DNA of 64,000 bases from positions 62,001-126,000 of the forward strand of contig JAEYTL010000008.1 in assembly GCA_023434025.1 (NCBI GenBank). Direction: 5' to 3'. This stretch comes from Bacteroidota bacterium (GTDB lineage: Bacteria; Bacteroidota; Bacteroidia; Flavobacteriales; Flavobacteriaceae). Positions 40,910-48,775 of the stretch are shown piece after piece. The stretch's first letter is position 1. Each line of letters begins with the position of its first letter. Under the pieces are notes generated by a model that had not been told where the DNA came from, did not search any database, and saw nothing but the letters and a program-made list of their open reading frames with translations. The translations under genes were made by a program, and so were the position numbers.

Positions 40910-41593
40910 TTAAAACTTCATACCGAAACCTAAACCAATAATCCAGGGGTTTATATCTACATCTGCCGGAATAACTAAACCTTCCGCTAAATTTGTAGCA
41001 TCAACGGAAACGTCAGTTTTCAGAAACAATCTTTTTACATCAAAGTTGACAAAAAACGTATCGTCAAACATCACATCAAAACCAATCTGAGCTGCAAAAC
41101 CAATGGCATTATCATAATCAACGTTTTTAACCACATTACCTTCTTTGCTATTATAAAACCATGTATAATTAATTCCGGCTCCCACATAAGGTTTAAACTT
41201 CTTTTCTTTTAAGGGAAAAAAGTGATATTGAGCAGTTAAGGTTGGCGGCAAAAGCATCACACTCCCCAGGTCAACATCAAAGCTTGCCGGTCCATCAATA
41301 GCCGAAATATCAGAACCAACCGTGTGTACATTATGTTTGGTTGTTCCGAGAATTAATTCTGCTGCAAAGTTTTTAGTAAAAAAATACGTAAAATCCAATT
41401 CCGGAACAATTGCATTAGAAATAGCAACATCACCGCCAATTAATCCGATTTTGGCACTTTCATCAGGTACTACACCAATTCCTCGTAACCGAACCTGCCA
41501 TTTTTTAAAGTCATTGTTTTTTTCTTCTTGAGCCTGAGCAACAGTAGTCATTAATAATGACGTTACCCATAAGGCAAAAATAATTTTTTTCAT
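40910..41593 (-). CDS. OmpW family outer-membrane protein
   Basis: A 227-residue eight-strand beta-barrel with signal peptide (MKKIIFALWVTSLLMTTVAQA). Family features: WQVRLRGIGVVPDES near the mature N terminus, PELDFTYFFTKNFAAELILGTTKHNV, LPPTLTAQYHFFPLKEKKFKPYVGAGINYTWF, and the C-terminal strand PWIIGLGFGMKF ending in Phe. It may allow small hydrophobic compounds through the outer membrane. Minus-strand TATTTTTG at 41619-41626 is a likely -7 element. It is a single gene. Confidence 0.93.
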   Translation of the reverse strand: MKKIIFALWVTSLLMTTVAQAQEEKNNDFKKWQVRLRGIGVVPDESAKIGLIGGDVAISNAIVPELDFTYFFTKNFAAELILGTTKHNVHTVGSDISAIDGPASFDVDLGSVMLLPPTLTAQYHFFPLKEKKFKPYVGAGINYTWFYNSKEGNVVKNVDYDNAIGFAAQIGFDVMFDDTFFVNFDVKRLFLKTDVSVDATNLAEGLVIPADVDINPWIIGLGFGMKF

Positions 41594-41731
41594 TTTTTTG
41601 TTCGTTAGAATTACAGTTCAAAAATAATTTTAAGAAAAAATCCAAATACTGATAAAAGTCATTGACAGGAAATTATTTCTATGCTATAAAATTTTAGTTT
41701 TCGTCAATTTTGTTCATACCTTTGCACACCT

Positions 41732-42184
41732 ATGCAAAAAACAGTTAACATACTAAACAAAAGAGCCAAATTTGATTATGAAATTCTGGAACGCTATGAT
41801 GCCGGCATTGTACTGACCGGAACAGAAATCAAATCTATTCGATTGGGTAAGGCATCTATTGCTGAAAGTTTTTGTGAATTTAGTAACGGAGAATTGTTTG
41901 TAATCAATTCAACTATTGAAGAATATTCATTTGGCACACATTATAACCACAAAGCCAAAAGCGAACGCAAGCTGCTCTTGAATAAAAAAGAATTGAAAAG
42001 TCTTGAAAAAAGTTTGCAGAACAAAGGATTAACCATCATTCCTCTACGTCTTTTTATTAACGAAAAAGGACTGGCAAAACTGGAGATTGCCTTATGCCGC
42101 GGAAAGAAAAATTTTGATAAACGGGAAACCATTAAAGACCGAGACAACAAACGTGACCTTGACCGGTTAAAGAAAAGTTTTTAA
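41732..42184 (+). CDS. smpB: SsrA-binding protein
   Basis: A 150-residue partner of tmRNA in ribosome rescue. It begins KTVNILNKRAKFDYEILERYDAGIVLTGTEIKSIRLGKASI, has the core FGTHYNHKAKSERKLLLNKKEL, and a basic C-terminal tail (DKRETIKDRDNKRDLDRLKKSF). The length is usual. TACCTTTG at 41717-41724 is the likely -7 element, giving a very short leader. The tmRNA gene (ssrA) is not in the window. Confidence 0.97.
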   Translation: MQKTVNILNKRAKFDYEILERYDAGIVLTGTEIKSIRLGKASIAESFCEFSNGELFVINSTIEEYSFGTHYNHKAKSERKLLLNKKELKSLEKSLQNKGLTIIPLRLFINEKGLAKLEIALCRGKKNFDKRETIKDRDNKRDLDRLKKSF

Positions 42185-42224
42185 GTTCTTTTTGTTATTT
42201 AACAACACAAATCCATTTAAAGCC

Positions 42225-42335
42225 TCATATCGCATAAGTCCATTCAGATTTCATGCTGATAATAGGATTGCATTTGAGATTGTGGTGTATGGAGAAGTTT
42301 TAAAAAAGCATGAAAAAATTGCTTATCAAATGTAA
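42225..42335 (+). pseudogene. Possible gene remnant upstream of the Fic gene
   Basis: A frame without a start codon reads SYRISPFRFHADNRIAFEIV, then VYGEVLKKHEKIAYQM before TAA at 42333-42335. The style is protein-like and reminiscent of the C terminus of a nucleotidyltransferase-like protein, but no match can be confirmed. No upstream Met and no promoter are visible. It occupies the 248-base gap between smpB and the Fic gene. Confidence 0.3.
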
Positions 42336-42401
42336 AAAAAATCTAGCCTAAACCTGTAGAAAAATGTTAAAAATTGATTTAAAAAAAATTTTCTTATAAA
42401 A

Positions 42402-42424
42402 ATGACTAAATTTGTCATGACAAA
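42402..42424 (+). promoter_or_regulatory. Palindromic operator overlapping the Fic-gene promoter
   Basis: TTTGTCATGACAAA (42411-42424) is a perfect 14-bp palindrome. Its first half forms part of the -7 element TAAATTTG (42407-42414), and ATGAC/GTCAT (42402-42406 / 42414-42418) adds a second dyad. The ATG is only eight bases farther. It probably binds the HTH domain of the encoded protein and represses its own gene. Confidence 0.7.
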
Positions 42425-42432
42425 AAATATAA

Positions 42433-43485
42433 ATGAGAAATTTACTGAAAACAGCAAGGGAAAACAAAAATCTCAAAACAAGAGAAGTGGCTCAACTTTT
42501 GGGCATTGATCAGGCATTGGTAAGCAAGTTTGAAAACGGGAACCGAAAACCAACGAGAGAACAAGTGGTCAAGCTAGCTACAATATTGGATATTGATTAT
42601 GAAACCCTGATGGTAGCCTGGTTAAAGGAAAAAATTCTTTATGAAATTGGTGAAGATGAAAATTTTGGTTTGAAAGCATTGATGGTCGCCGAAAGCGAAA
42701 TGAAATATAATGCTTCTGCTAAACAAGAAAATGTTTCTGCTACTTTGATAAAAATTTTAGAAGAAATTGATTCTTTAAAAAAAATTTTAGATCAAAAAAG
42801 AGCTTATGACAGTTTCAGAATTGCTCAGGCTTTAGAGTTAGAATACACTTTTGAGAGCAACCGAATAGAAGGAAATACGCTCACTTTGAGAGAAACCGAC
42901 CTGGTAGTCAACGAAGGGCTGACTGTTTCCGGAAAGAGTATGCGGGAGCATTTAGAAGCGATTAATCATCAAGAAGCGATTGGTTATATCAAACAACTAA
43001 TGGAAAAAGGATTTAGTTTTAATGAACGAGAATTATTAACGATTCATAATTTAATCCTTCGCGGTATTATCCCTGAAGACGCAGGAAGATACCGCAGAGT
43101 TCAAGTTATGATCAAAGGAAGTAATCATATGCCTCCCCAACCTTATATAGTTGCCAAAGAAATGGAAGATTACTTCTTGTGGTATGAAACCAACAAGAAT
43201 AAGCTGCATCCGGTAATTTTAGCGGCAGAAATGCACGAAAGATTGGTCACTGTTCATCCCTTTATTGACGGAAACGGCAGAACATCCCGTTTAATAATGA
43301 ACCTGATTTTGTTACAACACGGCTATATTATTGCCAATATTAAAGGAGATTATGACAATAGAATGAAGTATTACAATGCTTTAGAAACCGCTCAAACCCA
43401 AAACAACAAAGAAGATTTTTTACATTTTATTGCCCAAATAGAAAAAGAAAGTTTAGAACGTTATTTAACCATTATTGGCCATTAA
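42433..43485 (+). CDS. HTH-XRE and Fic-domain fusion protein
   Basis: A 350-residue protein. An XRE-type helix-turn-helix (about 1-65: LLKTARENKNLKTREVAQLL, IDQALVSKFENGNRKPT) leads into a Fic domain. The inhibitory helix motif is SNRIEG (S/TxxxE-G/N, about residue 140), placing it among Fic proteins with an internal N-terminal inhibitory helix. The catalytic loop HPFIDGNGRTSR is near residue 275 and intact. Family members transfer AMP or related groups to proteins; the target is unknown. The fusion suggests a self-regulated gene, and the palindrome just upstream fits. No separate antitoxin gene is needed or seen. Confidence 0.93.
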   Translation: MRNLLKTARENKNLKTREVAQLLGIDQALVSKFENGNRKPTREQVVKLATILDIDYETLMVAWLKEKILYEIGEDENFGLKALMVAESEMKYNASAKQENVSATLIKILEEIDSLKKILDQKRAYDSFRIAQALELEYTFESNRIEGNTLTLRETDLVVNEGLTVSGKSMREHLEAINHQEAIGYIKQLMEKGFSFNERELLTIHNLILRGIIPEDAGRYRRVQVMIKGSNHMPPQPYIVAKEMEDYFLWYETNKNKLHPVILAAEMHERLVTVHPFIDGNGRTSRLIMNLILLQHGYIIANIKGDYDNRMKYYNALETAQTQNNKEDFLHFIAQIEKESLERYLTIIGH

Positions 43486-43486
43486 A

Positions 43487-43506
43487 AAACCCGCTGTCGC
43501 GGGTTT
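43487..43506. terminator. Bidirectional terminator between the Fic gene and pcm
   Basis: AAACCCGC, TGTC loop, GCGGGTTT; A and T flanks on the two sides serve the convergent genes. Confidence 0.75.
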
Positions 43507-43513
43507 ATTCTTT

Positions 43514-44155
43514 TTAATTTTTATCCTCCAGTAACGGTACGAACCGAAATTCTCCGAATTCATGTTTTTCAAATTGTGTTTCATTTTTACGAATTAACAA
43601 GGTCATGATCTGTTCTTTTTCACCTAACGGAATCACGAGCCTACCGCCAATTTTGAGTTGAGCCATTAATGGTTTCGGGATAATCGGTGCACCGGCTGTC
43701 ACAATAATACTGTCAAAAGGAGCATAATTGGGTAATCCCTTATAACCATCGCCAAACGACAAGTGTTTGGGACGAATCCCTAATTTAGGCAATAACAACG
43801 AGGTTATTTTAAACAATTCGTTTTGGCGTTCCACAGAATAAACCTTGGCCCCCATCATACATAAAACAGCTGTTTGATAGCCCGAACCCGTACCAATCTC
43901 TAAAATTTTATCTTCTTTTTTTACTTCCAGTAACTGTGATTGAAAAGCAACCGTGTATGGTTGCGAAATTGTTTGTCCCGCTCCAATAGGAAAAGCCTTA
44001 TCCTGATAAGCATATTGTTCAAATCCGGATTCCAAAAACAAGTGTCTTGGGATTTTCCGAATCGATTCCAAAACATTTTTATCCGTAATTCCTTTCTGTT
44101 CCAATAGCTTTACCAATTGATTGCGAAGTCCTTGGTGTTTTTCTGTATCTCTCAC
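43514..44155 (-). CDS. pcm: Protein-L-isoaspartate O-methyltransferase
   Basis: A 213-residue SAM-dependent methyltransferase that starts repair of isoaspartyl residues. Motif I is ILEIGTGSGYQTAVL; the preceding FPIGAGQTISQPYTVAFQ is the family-specific substrate segment. VYSVERQNEL, DSIIVTAGAPIIPKPL and LKIGGRLVIPLGE follow in order. The length is typical. It is a single minus-strand gene; a short leader precedes the ATG. Confidence 0.96.
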   Translation of the reverse strand: MRDTEKHQGLRNQLVKLLEQKGITDKNVLESIRKIPRHLFLESGFEQYAYQDKAFPIGAGQTISQPYTVAFQSQLLEVKKEDKILEIGTGSGYQTAVLCMMGAKVYSVERQNELFKITSLLLPKLGIRPKHLSFGDGYKGLPNYAPFDSIIVTAGAPIIPKPLMAQLKIGGRLVIPLGEKEQIMTLLIRKNETQFEKHEFGEFRFVPLLEDKN

Positions 44156-44290
44156 TTGGGGTTGGGTTTAGATGGGTAAAATTAAACTTTAAAATAAGAA
44201 CTTGCAAGTGTTTCAAAAGGGCTACTATAAGCTGTAAGTCGGGAAGCTCATTTTAGTAAACAATTCCACTTCTTTTTCAACCGGCTTTCT

Positions 44291-44432
44291 GCCCCCGATT
44301 GCAGCGAAAAGCATTTTGCTGGCGGCCTGGACATTTTCTTGTCAAAAAATAGCGACCTGCGGAAGCTCATTTTTTGACTTAGAAAATGCCTGGCTGACAA
44401 AAAATCTTGCAGCGGAAAGCGGAACCAGGCCC
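44291..44432 (+). repeat. Structured interspersed element, copy B
   Basis: Same layout as 30335-30480. The hairpin core runs 44331-44353 / 44365-44388 around the loop GACCTGCGGAA, and outer pairing continues to about 44325/44394. Flanking direct repeats are TTGCAGCGAAAAGC (44299-44312) and TTGCAGCGGAAAGC (44407-44420). It dominates the 361-base intergenic gap (44156-44516) between pcm and the oxidoreductase gene. Two TATTTTTG motifs lie beyond it, one at 44493-44500. The rest of the gap shows no gene. Confidence 0.75.
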
Positions 44433-44516
44433 AAAAAAAATTTTTGATTTACGATTTTTTATTTTTGATTGCATTATGCTTCCAAATATTACTATTTTTG
44501 ATAAAATTTAAATTTT

Positions 44517-45482
44517 ATGCTCAAAGTTGGTGTTTTAGGTGCCGGTCACCTTGGAAAAATTCACTTGCGGTTACTCAATCAATCTTCCAAATATGAATTA
44601 GTTGGTTTTTATGATGAAAACCCAGCGTATGCCGAAAAAATCGCAACTGAATTTGGCTATAAACGATTTGATACCATTGCCAAATTGATACATGCGGTAG
44701 ATGTAATTGACATTGTTACCCCTACCCTTTCGCATTATAAATGTGCTAAAGTATCCATTAAATCGGGCAAACATGTTTTTATTGAAAAACCCATTTCTAC
44801 CACGGTTGAAGAAGCCGAAGAAATCATTGCTTTGGCCAAGGAATACAACGTGAAAGGCCAAGTGGGTCACGTGGAGCGGTTTAACCCGGCTTTTATTGCC
44901 GTAAAAAACCAAATTAACCATCCGATGTTTATCGAAACCCATCGTTTGGCTGAATTTAATCCGCGAGGTACTGATGTTCCGGTGGTTCTGGATTTAATGA
45001 TCCACGACATCGATGCGATTTTGAGTGTAGTCAAATCGAAAGTTAAATCCGTTCATGCCAGTGGTGTTTCCGTTTTGAGTCAATCGCCCGACATTGCCAA
45101 TGCAAGAATCGAATTTGAAAACGGTTGTGTTGCCAATGTAACTTCCAGCCGAATTTCGATGAAAAACATGCGAAAATCCCGCTTCTTTCAGAAAGATGCC
45201 TATATTTCTGTAGATTATTTAGACAAAGTATGCGAGGTGGTTAAAATGAAAGATGCTCCGGAAGTTCCGGGTGATTTTGATATGATTCTGCAAAATGCGG
45301 AAGGCGTGAAAAAGCAAATCTATTTTGACAATCCGGAAGTTTCCATGAACAATGCTATTTTGGATGAACTGGAAACGTTTGCCGATGCTATAAATAACAA
45401 CACCACTCCGGTGGTAACGCTGGAAGACGGAACGGAAGCGTTGCGGGTTGCGTATATGATTATTGATTCGATGCGGAAATGA
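44517..45482 (+). CDS. Gfo/Idh/MocA family oxidoreductase
   Basis: A 321-residue NAD(P)-dependent enzyme. The Rossmann motif GAGHLGKIHLRLL is at residues 7-19 and the family signature HVFIEKPISTTVEEAEEI near 95. VGHVERFNPAF and LMIHDIDAIL are in the C-terminal catalytic domain. The family acts on sugars and related polyols; the substrate is unknown here. It is followed after 51 bases by a 3-hydroxyacyl-CoA dehydrogenase on the same strand, probably cotranscribed. In Flavobacteriaceae the two commonly neighbour one another, from memory. Confidence 0.92.
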   Translation: MLKVGVLGAGHLGKIHLRLLNQSSKYELVGFYDENPAYAEKIATEFGYKRFDTIAKLIHAVDVIDIVTPTLSHYKCAKVSIKSGKHVFIEKPISTTVEEAEEIIALAKEYNVKGQVGHVERFNPAFIAVKNQINHPMFIETHRLAEFNPRGTDVPVVLDLMIHDIDAILSVVKSKVKSVHASGVSVLSQSPDIANARIEFENGCVANVTSSRISMKNMRKSRFFQKDAYISVDYLDKVCEVVKMKDAPEVPGDFDMILQNAEGVKKQIYFDNPEVSMNNAILDELETFADAINNNTTPVVTLEDGTEALRVAYMIIDSMRK

Positions 45483-45533
45483 TTGATTTCAAGCTCTGAA
45501 TTAGCCAGAAACAAAACAAACTAAAAATATATA

Positions 45534-46424
45534 ATGAAAACAATTGCAGTAATTGGTGCAGGAACCATGGGTAACGGAATTGCCCATACCTTTGCACAAA
45601 GCGGATTTACCGTAAAACTTATTGATATTTCTGAAAAATCATTGGAAAAAGGAATGGCAACCATTGCTTCCAACTTGGATAGAATGGTAGCCAAAGGAAC
45701 GATTTCGGAAGAAGACAAACACAAAACCATTTCAAATATTATCACATATACCGACATTAAAGACGGTGTGGTGGGTACGGATTTAGTTGTAGAAGCTGCA
45801 ACTGAAAATGTTGGTTTAAAGATGAATATCTTTAAACAATTAAGTGCTATTTGTGACCATAACGTGATTCTGGCAACCAATACATCGTCTATATCCATTA
45901 CACAGATTGCCGCTCAGGTGGTTCACCCCGAACGGGTTATCGGCATGCATTTTATGAATCCGGTGCCGATTATGAAATTGGTTGAAATCATCCGCGGTTA
46001 CAACACCTCGGATGAAGTGACTAAAATCATCATGGATTTATCGGTAAAATTAGGCAAAACGCCAACAGAGGTAAACGACTATCCCGGATTTGTGGCCAAC
46101 CGGATTTTGATGCCTATGATCAACGAATCTATCGAAACTCTTTACAACGGCGTAGCCGGAGTTCAGGAAATTGATACGGTGATGAAGTTAGGAATGGCTC
46201 ATCCGATGGGACCGCTACAATTAGCCGATTTTATTGGTTTAGATGTTTGTCTTTCCATCTTGAACGTGATGTATGACGGATTCAAAAATCCAAAATACGC
46301 TCCTTGTCCGCTACTGGTAAACATGGTGATGGCCGGAAAATTAGGTGTAAAATCCGGAGAAGGGTTTTATGATTATGCAGAGCAGAAAAAAGCAGAAAAA
46401 GTCTCAAAGCAGTTTTTAAAATAG
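45534..46424 (+). CDS. 3-hydroxyacyl-CoA (3-hydroxybutyryl-CoA) dehydrogenase
   Basis: A 296-residue NAD-dependent enzyme. It begins KTIAVIGAGTMGNGIAHTFAQSG (dinucleotide fold), has LATNTSSISITQIA with the conserved Ser, HFMNPVPIMKLVEII carrying the catalytic His, and the C-terminal AHPMGPLQLADFIGLDV and KSGEGFYDY. The length is that of single-domain short-chain enzymes such as butyryl pathway PaaH or Hbd. It may take part in fatty-acid or amino-acid catabolism. A terminator follows. Confidence 0.95.
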   Translation: MKTIAVIGAGTMGNGIAHTFAQSGFTVKLIDISEKSLEKGMATIASNLDRMVAKGTISEEDKHKTISNIITYTDIKDGVVGTDLVVEAATENVGLKMNIFKQLSAICDHNVILATNTSSISITQIAAQVVHPERVIGMHFMNPVPIMKLVEIIRGYNTSDEVTKIIMDLSVKLGKTPTEVNDYPGFVANRILMPMINESIETLYNGVAGVQEIDTVMKLGMAHPMGPLQLADFIGLDVCLSILNVMYDGFKNPKYAPCPLLVNMVMAGKLGVKSGEGFYDYAEQKKAEKVSKQFLK

Positions 46425-46434
46425 AATTTATTAA

Positions 46435-46467
46435 AAAAGTCGGAAATTTGCTTTATTTCCGACTTTT
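46435..46467 (+). terminator. Terminator after the hydroxyacyl-CoA dehydrogenase gene
   Basis: A 13-bp perfect stem AAAAGTCGGAAAT / ATTTCCGACTTTT with a seven-base loop. It reaches to within 16 bases of the next start codon. Confidence 0.85.
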
Positions 46468-46482
46468 AAATTTTGAAATCTC

Positions 46483-47343
46483 TTGAAAAAAACGCCCCTG
46501 CAAAATGATCTCTTTATTACTATAAAACCTCTGTCGGAAAAGATCAGCAGGTATGTTTCTTATTATTATTTTCATCAATCGGATGATCATAACTATCAAA
46601 AAAACTTCATTTTTTACCCTAATTACAAGCATGCTTTAACGGTTTATAAAGATGCTGAAGTGATGATTTCGGATAACAAATCGGTCATAAAGCCAGCTAC
46701 AGTTACTTCTGTTCAACAGTTTTATTCCATCAATAAAGACAAAAGCATCAAAGTAAGCATCAAGGGAAAGTTCAACAAAATCGGTATTGTCTTTAACCCG
46801 TTAGGAATCAACTATTTTATACAAAAGCCCTTGTGTGAAGTTGCAACATCTGACATCATCCGGTTTCAGTACTTTGGCGAAAAATTTGATACTGTTCTGA
46901 ACCTCGTTTTTTCAGAAAACAGCACCGAAAAAAAAGCAGCTTTATTGGATGCCTTTTTTGAAGAATCTCTTTTCTCTTTTGACGAAACTGTGCTTAAAAA
47001 AGCAATTGGTGAAATCATTATTTCCAATGGCGGAACGAAAGTATCTGAATTATCCGAGAAATTAAAAATCAACAGAAAAACACTGTTGCGGCTTTTTCAA
47101 AAACATACTGCCATGTCTGTAGAAGAATACCGGAAAATGGTCATGTTCAGACAAGCTTTTAATTATTTCCAGCAGCATAAAGAAAATACCCGTCTGACAG
47201 ACGTGGCACTGTTCAGCTTATACTACGACCAGGCACATTTTATAAAACACTTTAAATCAATTACCAAAGAAACCCCTAATACCTTGCTTTCCAAAATTTC
47301 ACATCTTGGTCAGGAAGACACCTACTGGTATTTTGAAGATTAA
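46483..47343 (+). CDS. AraC-family transcriptional regulator, TTG start
   Basis: A 286-residue regulator. The only available start is TTG (46483): a stop lies three codons upstream and the first in-frame ATG is about 60 codons in. The N-terminal part resembles the DUF6597-type sensing domain (SRYVSYYYFHQSDDHN, VIKPATVTSVQQFY, NKIGIVFNPLGINYFI). The C-terminal HTH has two helix-turn-helix motifs (VSELSEKLKINRKTLLRLFQKHTAM, LTDVALFSLYYDQAHFIKHFKSITKETP). A terminator lies immediately upstream, so it is transcribed separately. Its target genes are unknown. Confidence 0.85.
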   Translation: MKKTPLQNDLFITIKPLSEKISRYVSYYYFHQSDDHNYQKNFIFYPNYKHALTVYKDAEVMISDNKSVIKPATVTSVQQFYSINKDKSIKVSIKGKFNKIGIVFNPLGINYFIQKPLCEVATSDIIRFQYFGEKFDTVLNLVFSENSTEKKAALLDAFFEESLFSFDETVLKKAIGEIIISNGGTKVSELSEKLKINRKTLLRLFQKHTAMSVEEYRKMVMFRQAFNYFQQHKENTRLTDVALFSLYYDQAHFIKHFKSITKETPNTLLSKISHLGQEDTYWYFED

Positions 47344-47419
47344 TTTTGCTGTTGTCCCAATTTTACAATTTTAAGGTTTTATCCTATTGTATTATTGCAA
47401 TACATTAAAAGATAAAATC

Positions 47420-47950
47420 ATGGGTAAATCAAGCTTGAAATCAAAGTTTATTCAGTCCGTCATGATGGGATTGTCGTTTGCCGCTACGATGGCCGTTTTT
47501 GGAGTTGTAACTGGGGAGAAATTTCAACTCTGGCAATTTGTTTTTCACTTTGCCTTTTTTGGAACAATCATGGGGTTTCTGCTACCGGTTATTACTGAAA
47601 GGGCAACAAAAAAAATGATGCAGCAAACAATCATAGCTCTGAATGAGCATGAACAACTGCTTTTTGAAGGTGCTTCTACAGCAAAAAACAGTTCATTTTC
47701 AACAGGAGGAAAACTTATTCTTACCAACAAAAGACTTGTTTTTAAACCTCACAAGCTAAATTTAAAAAATACCTTGATTGAAATCGCATTACATGAAATC
47801 ATACAGGTGGACAAAAAAAGTACATTCGGCTTTATTCATAACATTTTTACCGTAAAGACAAAAAGAGATGAATTTAAGTTTATTGTTTATGAAAATGAAC
47901 GAGCCGTTTGGGTCTCAAAAATAACAGAATATTCCAGTAAAGCAGTATAA
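47420..47950 (+). CDS. GRAM-domain membrane protein
   Basis: A 176-residue protein. Start set at the ATG at 47420 before GKSSLKSKFIQSV; an earlier in-frame start adds a poorly supported 11 residues. Two hydrophobic segments lie at about 12-30 and 40-60. The C-terminal GRAM-like domain (about 72-165) reads NEHEQLLFEGASTAKNSSFS, GGKLILTNKRLVFKPHKLN, FIHNIFTVKTKRDEFKFIV. GRAM domains bind lipids; the ligand here is unknown. Confidence 0.82.
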   Translation: MGKSSLKSKFIQSVMMGLSFAATMAVFGVVTGEKFQLWQFVFHFAFFGTIMGFLLPVITERATKKMMQQTIIALNEHEQLLFEGASTAKNSSFSTGGKLILTNKRLVFKPHKLNLKNTLIEIALHEIIQVDKKSTFGFIHNIFTVKTKRDEFKFIVYENERAVWVSKITEYSSKAV

Positions 47951-48060
47951 ATGATTTTCTTCTTTCTAATCATTATCGAGCTAACCAATGCCTTGATTGA
48001 GCTAATCCTGTTTTGTTTATAACTTTAATTAAATTTTTTAACCTAATAAATTATTTACCA

Positions 48061-48681
48061 ATGAAAAAGTCAATTTTTATGCTATTCGCAATCCTGCTAA
48101 CATCAGTAGCTTACACTCAGGAAAACACCCCAAAACCAGAATCAGGGTTTAGCGGAAATGCTAAGTTAGGGTATGCCAAACTTATACAGAGTGAAATGGT
48201 TAACCTGAACGGTACCGTAAATTCAGGTGACCTTCTTTTCTTTTACAGGTTTCCCGGCGGAACTCATTTAAGCACCGGAATAGGTATGCTGGACTTTAAC
48301 GCCAATGGTGTTACAGCCGGAGAGAGTTTTGCTTTAGAACAATCCTACTTGAGGATTCCTTTGTACCTCAATTATTCGCTAACTATTTTCAAAGAGCAAT
48401 TAGACAATAAGCTGTCTGCCTATGGAGGTATGGGCGTTTATGCCAATACATTGTTAAAAGAAGAAGTTCAAACCCTGAGTGAAACTTTTAAAAATAAAAA
48501 CCAAGGTTGGAACGGTGGTTTCGGGTTTAATGTGGGTATGCGGTTCGGGGTAACCGAAAACTTTAACTTCGGAATCGGCTTTGAGTCCCAATCTGATTTT
48601 TCCAAAATGAAGAAGAATGGTGTTGACCGGAAACTGGAAGGAATTAATACCGTTCATTTTACGTTAGAATTTAAATTATAG
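48061..48681 (+). CDS. Outer-membrane beta-barrel protein
   Basis: A 206-residue protein with a signal peptide (KKSIFMLFAILLTSVAYTQ). The mature part is a series of amphipathic beta strands with turn-forming loops and ends in TVHFTLEFKL. It is similar in style to small porin-like barrel proteins of Bacteroidota (PF13568-type). Start set at the ATG before KKSIF. Function unknown. Confidence 0.75.
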   Translation: MKKSIFMLFAILLTSVAYTQENTPKPESGFSGNAKLGYAKLIQSEMVNLNGTVNSGDLLFFYRFPGGTHLSTGIGMLDFNANGVTAGESFALEQSYLRIPLYLNYSLTIFKEQLDNKLSAYGGMGVYANTLLKEEVQTLSETFKNKNQGWNGGFGFNVGMRFGVTENFNFGIGFESQSDFSKMKKNGVDRKLEGINTVHFTLEFKL

Positions 48682-48775
48682 AAAAAACCGGAGCAATTTT
48701 CAATAACTTTTTTTACCTTAAAACCGTAACGTTACATTGGTATAATTTGTAACTTTACGGTTCTTTTTATAAAAA

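Noticed and set aside
42433..43485. Classical Fic toxin-antitoxin pair with a separate antitoxin
   Set aside because: The inhibitory motif is inside the Fic protein and no small partner gene is adjacent.
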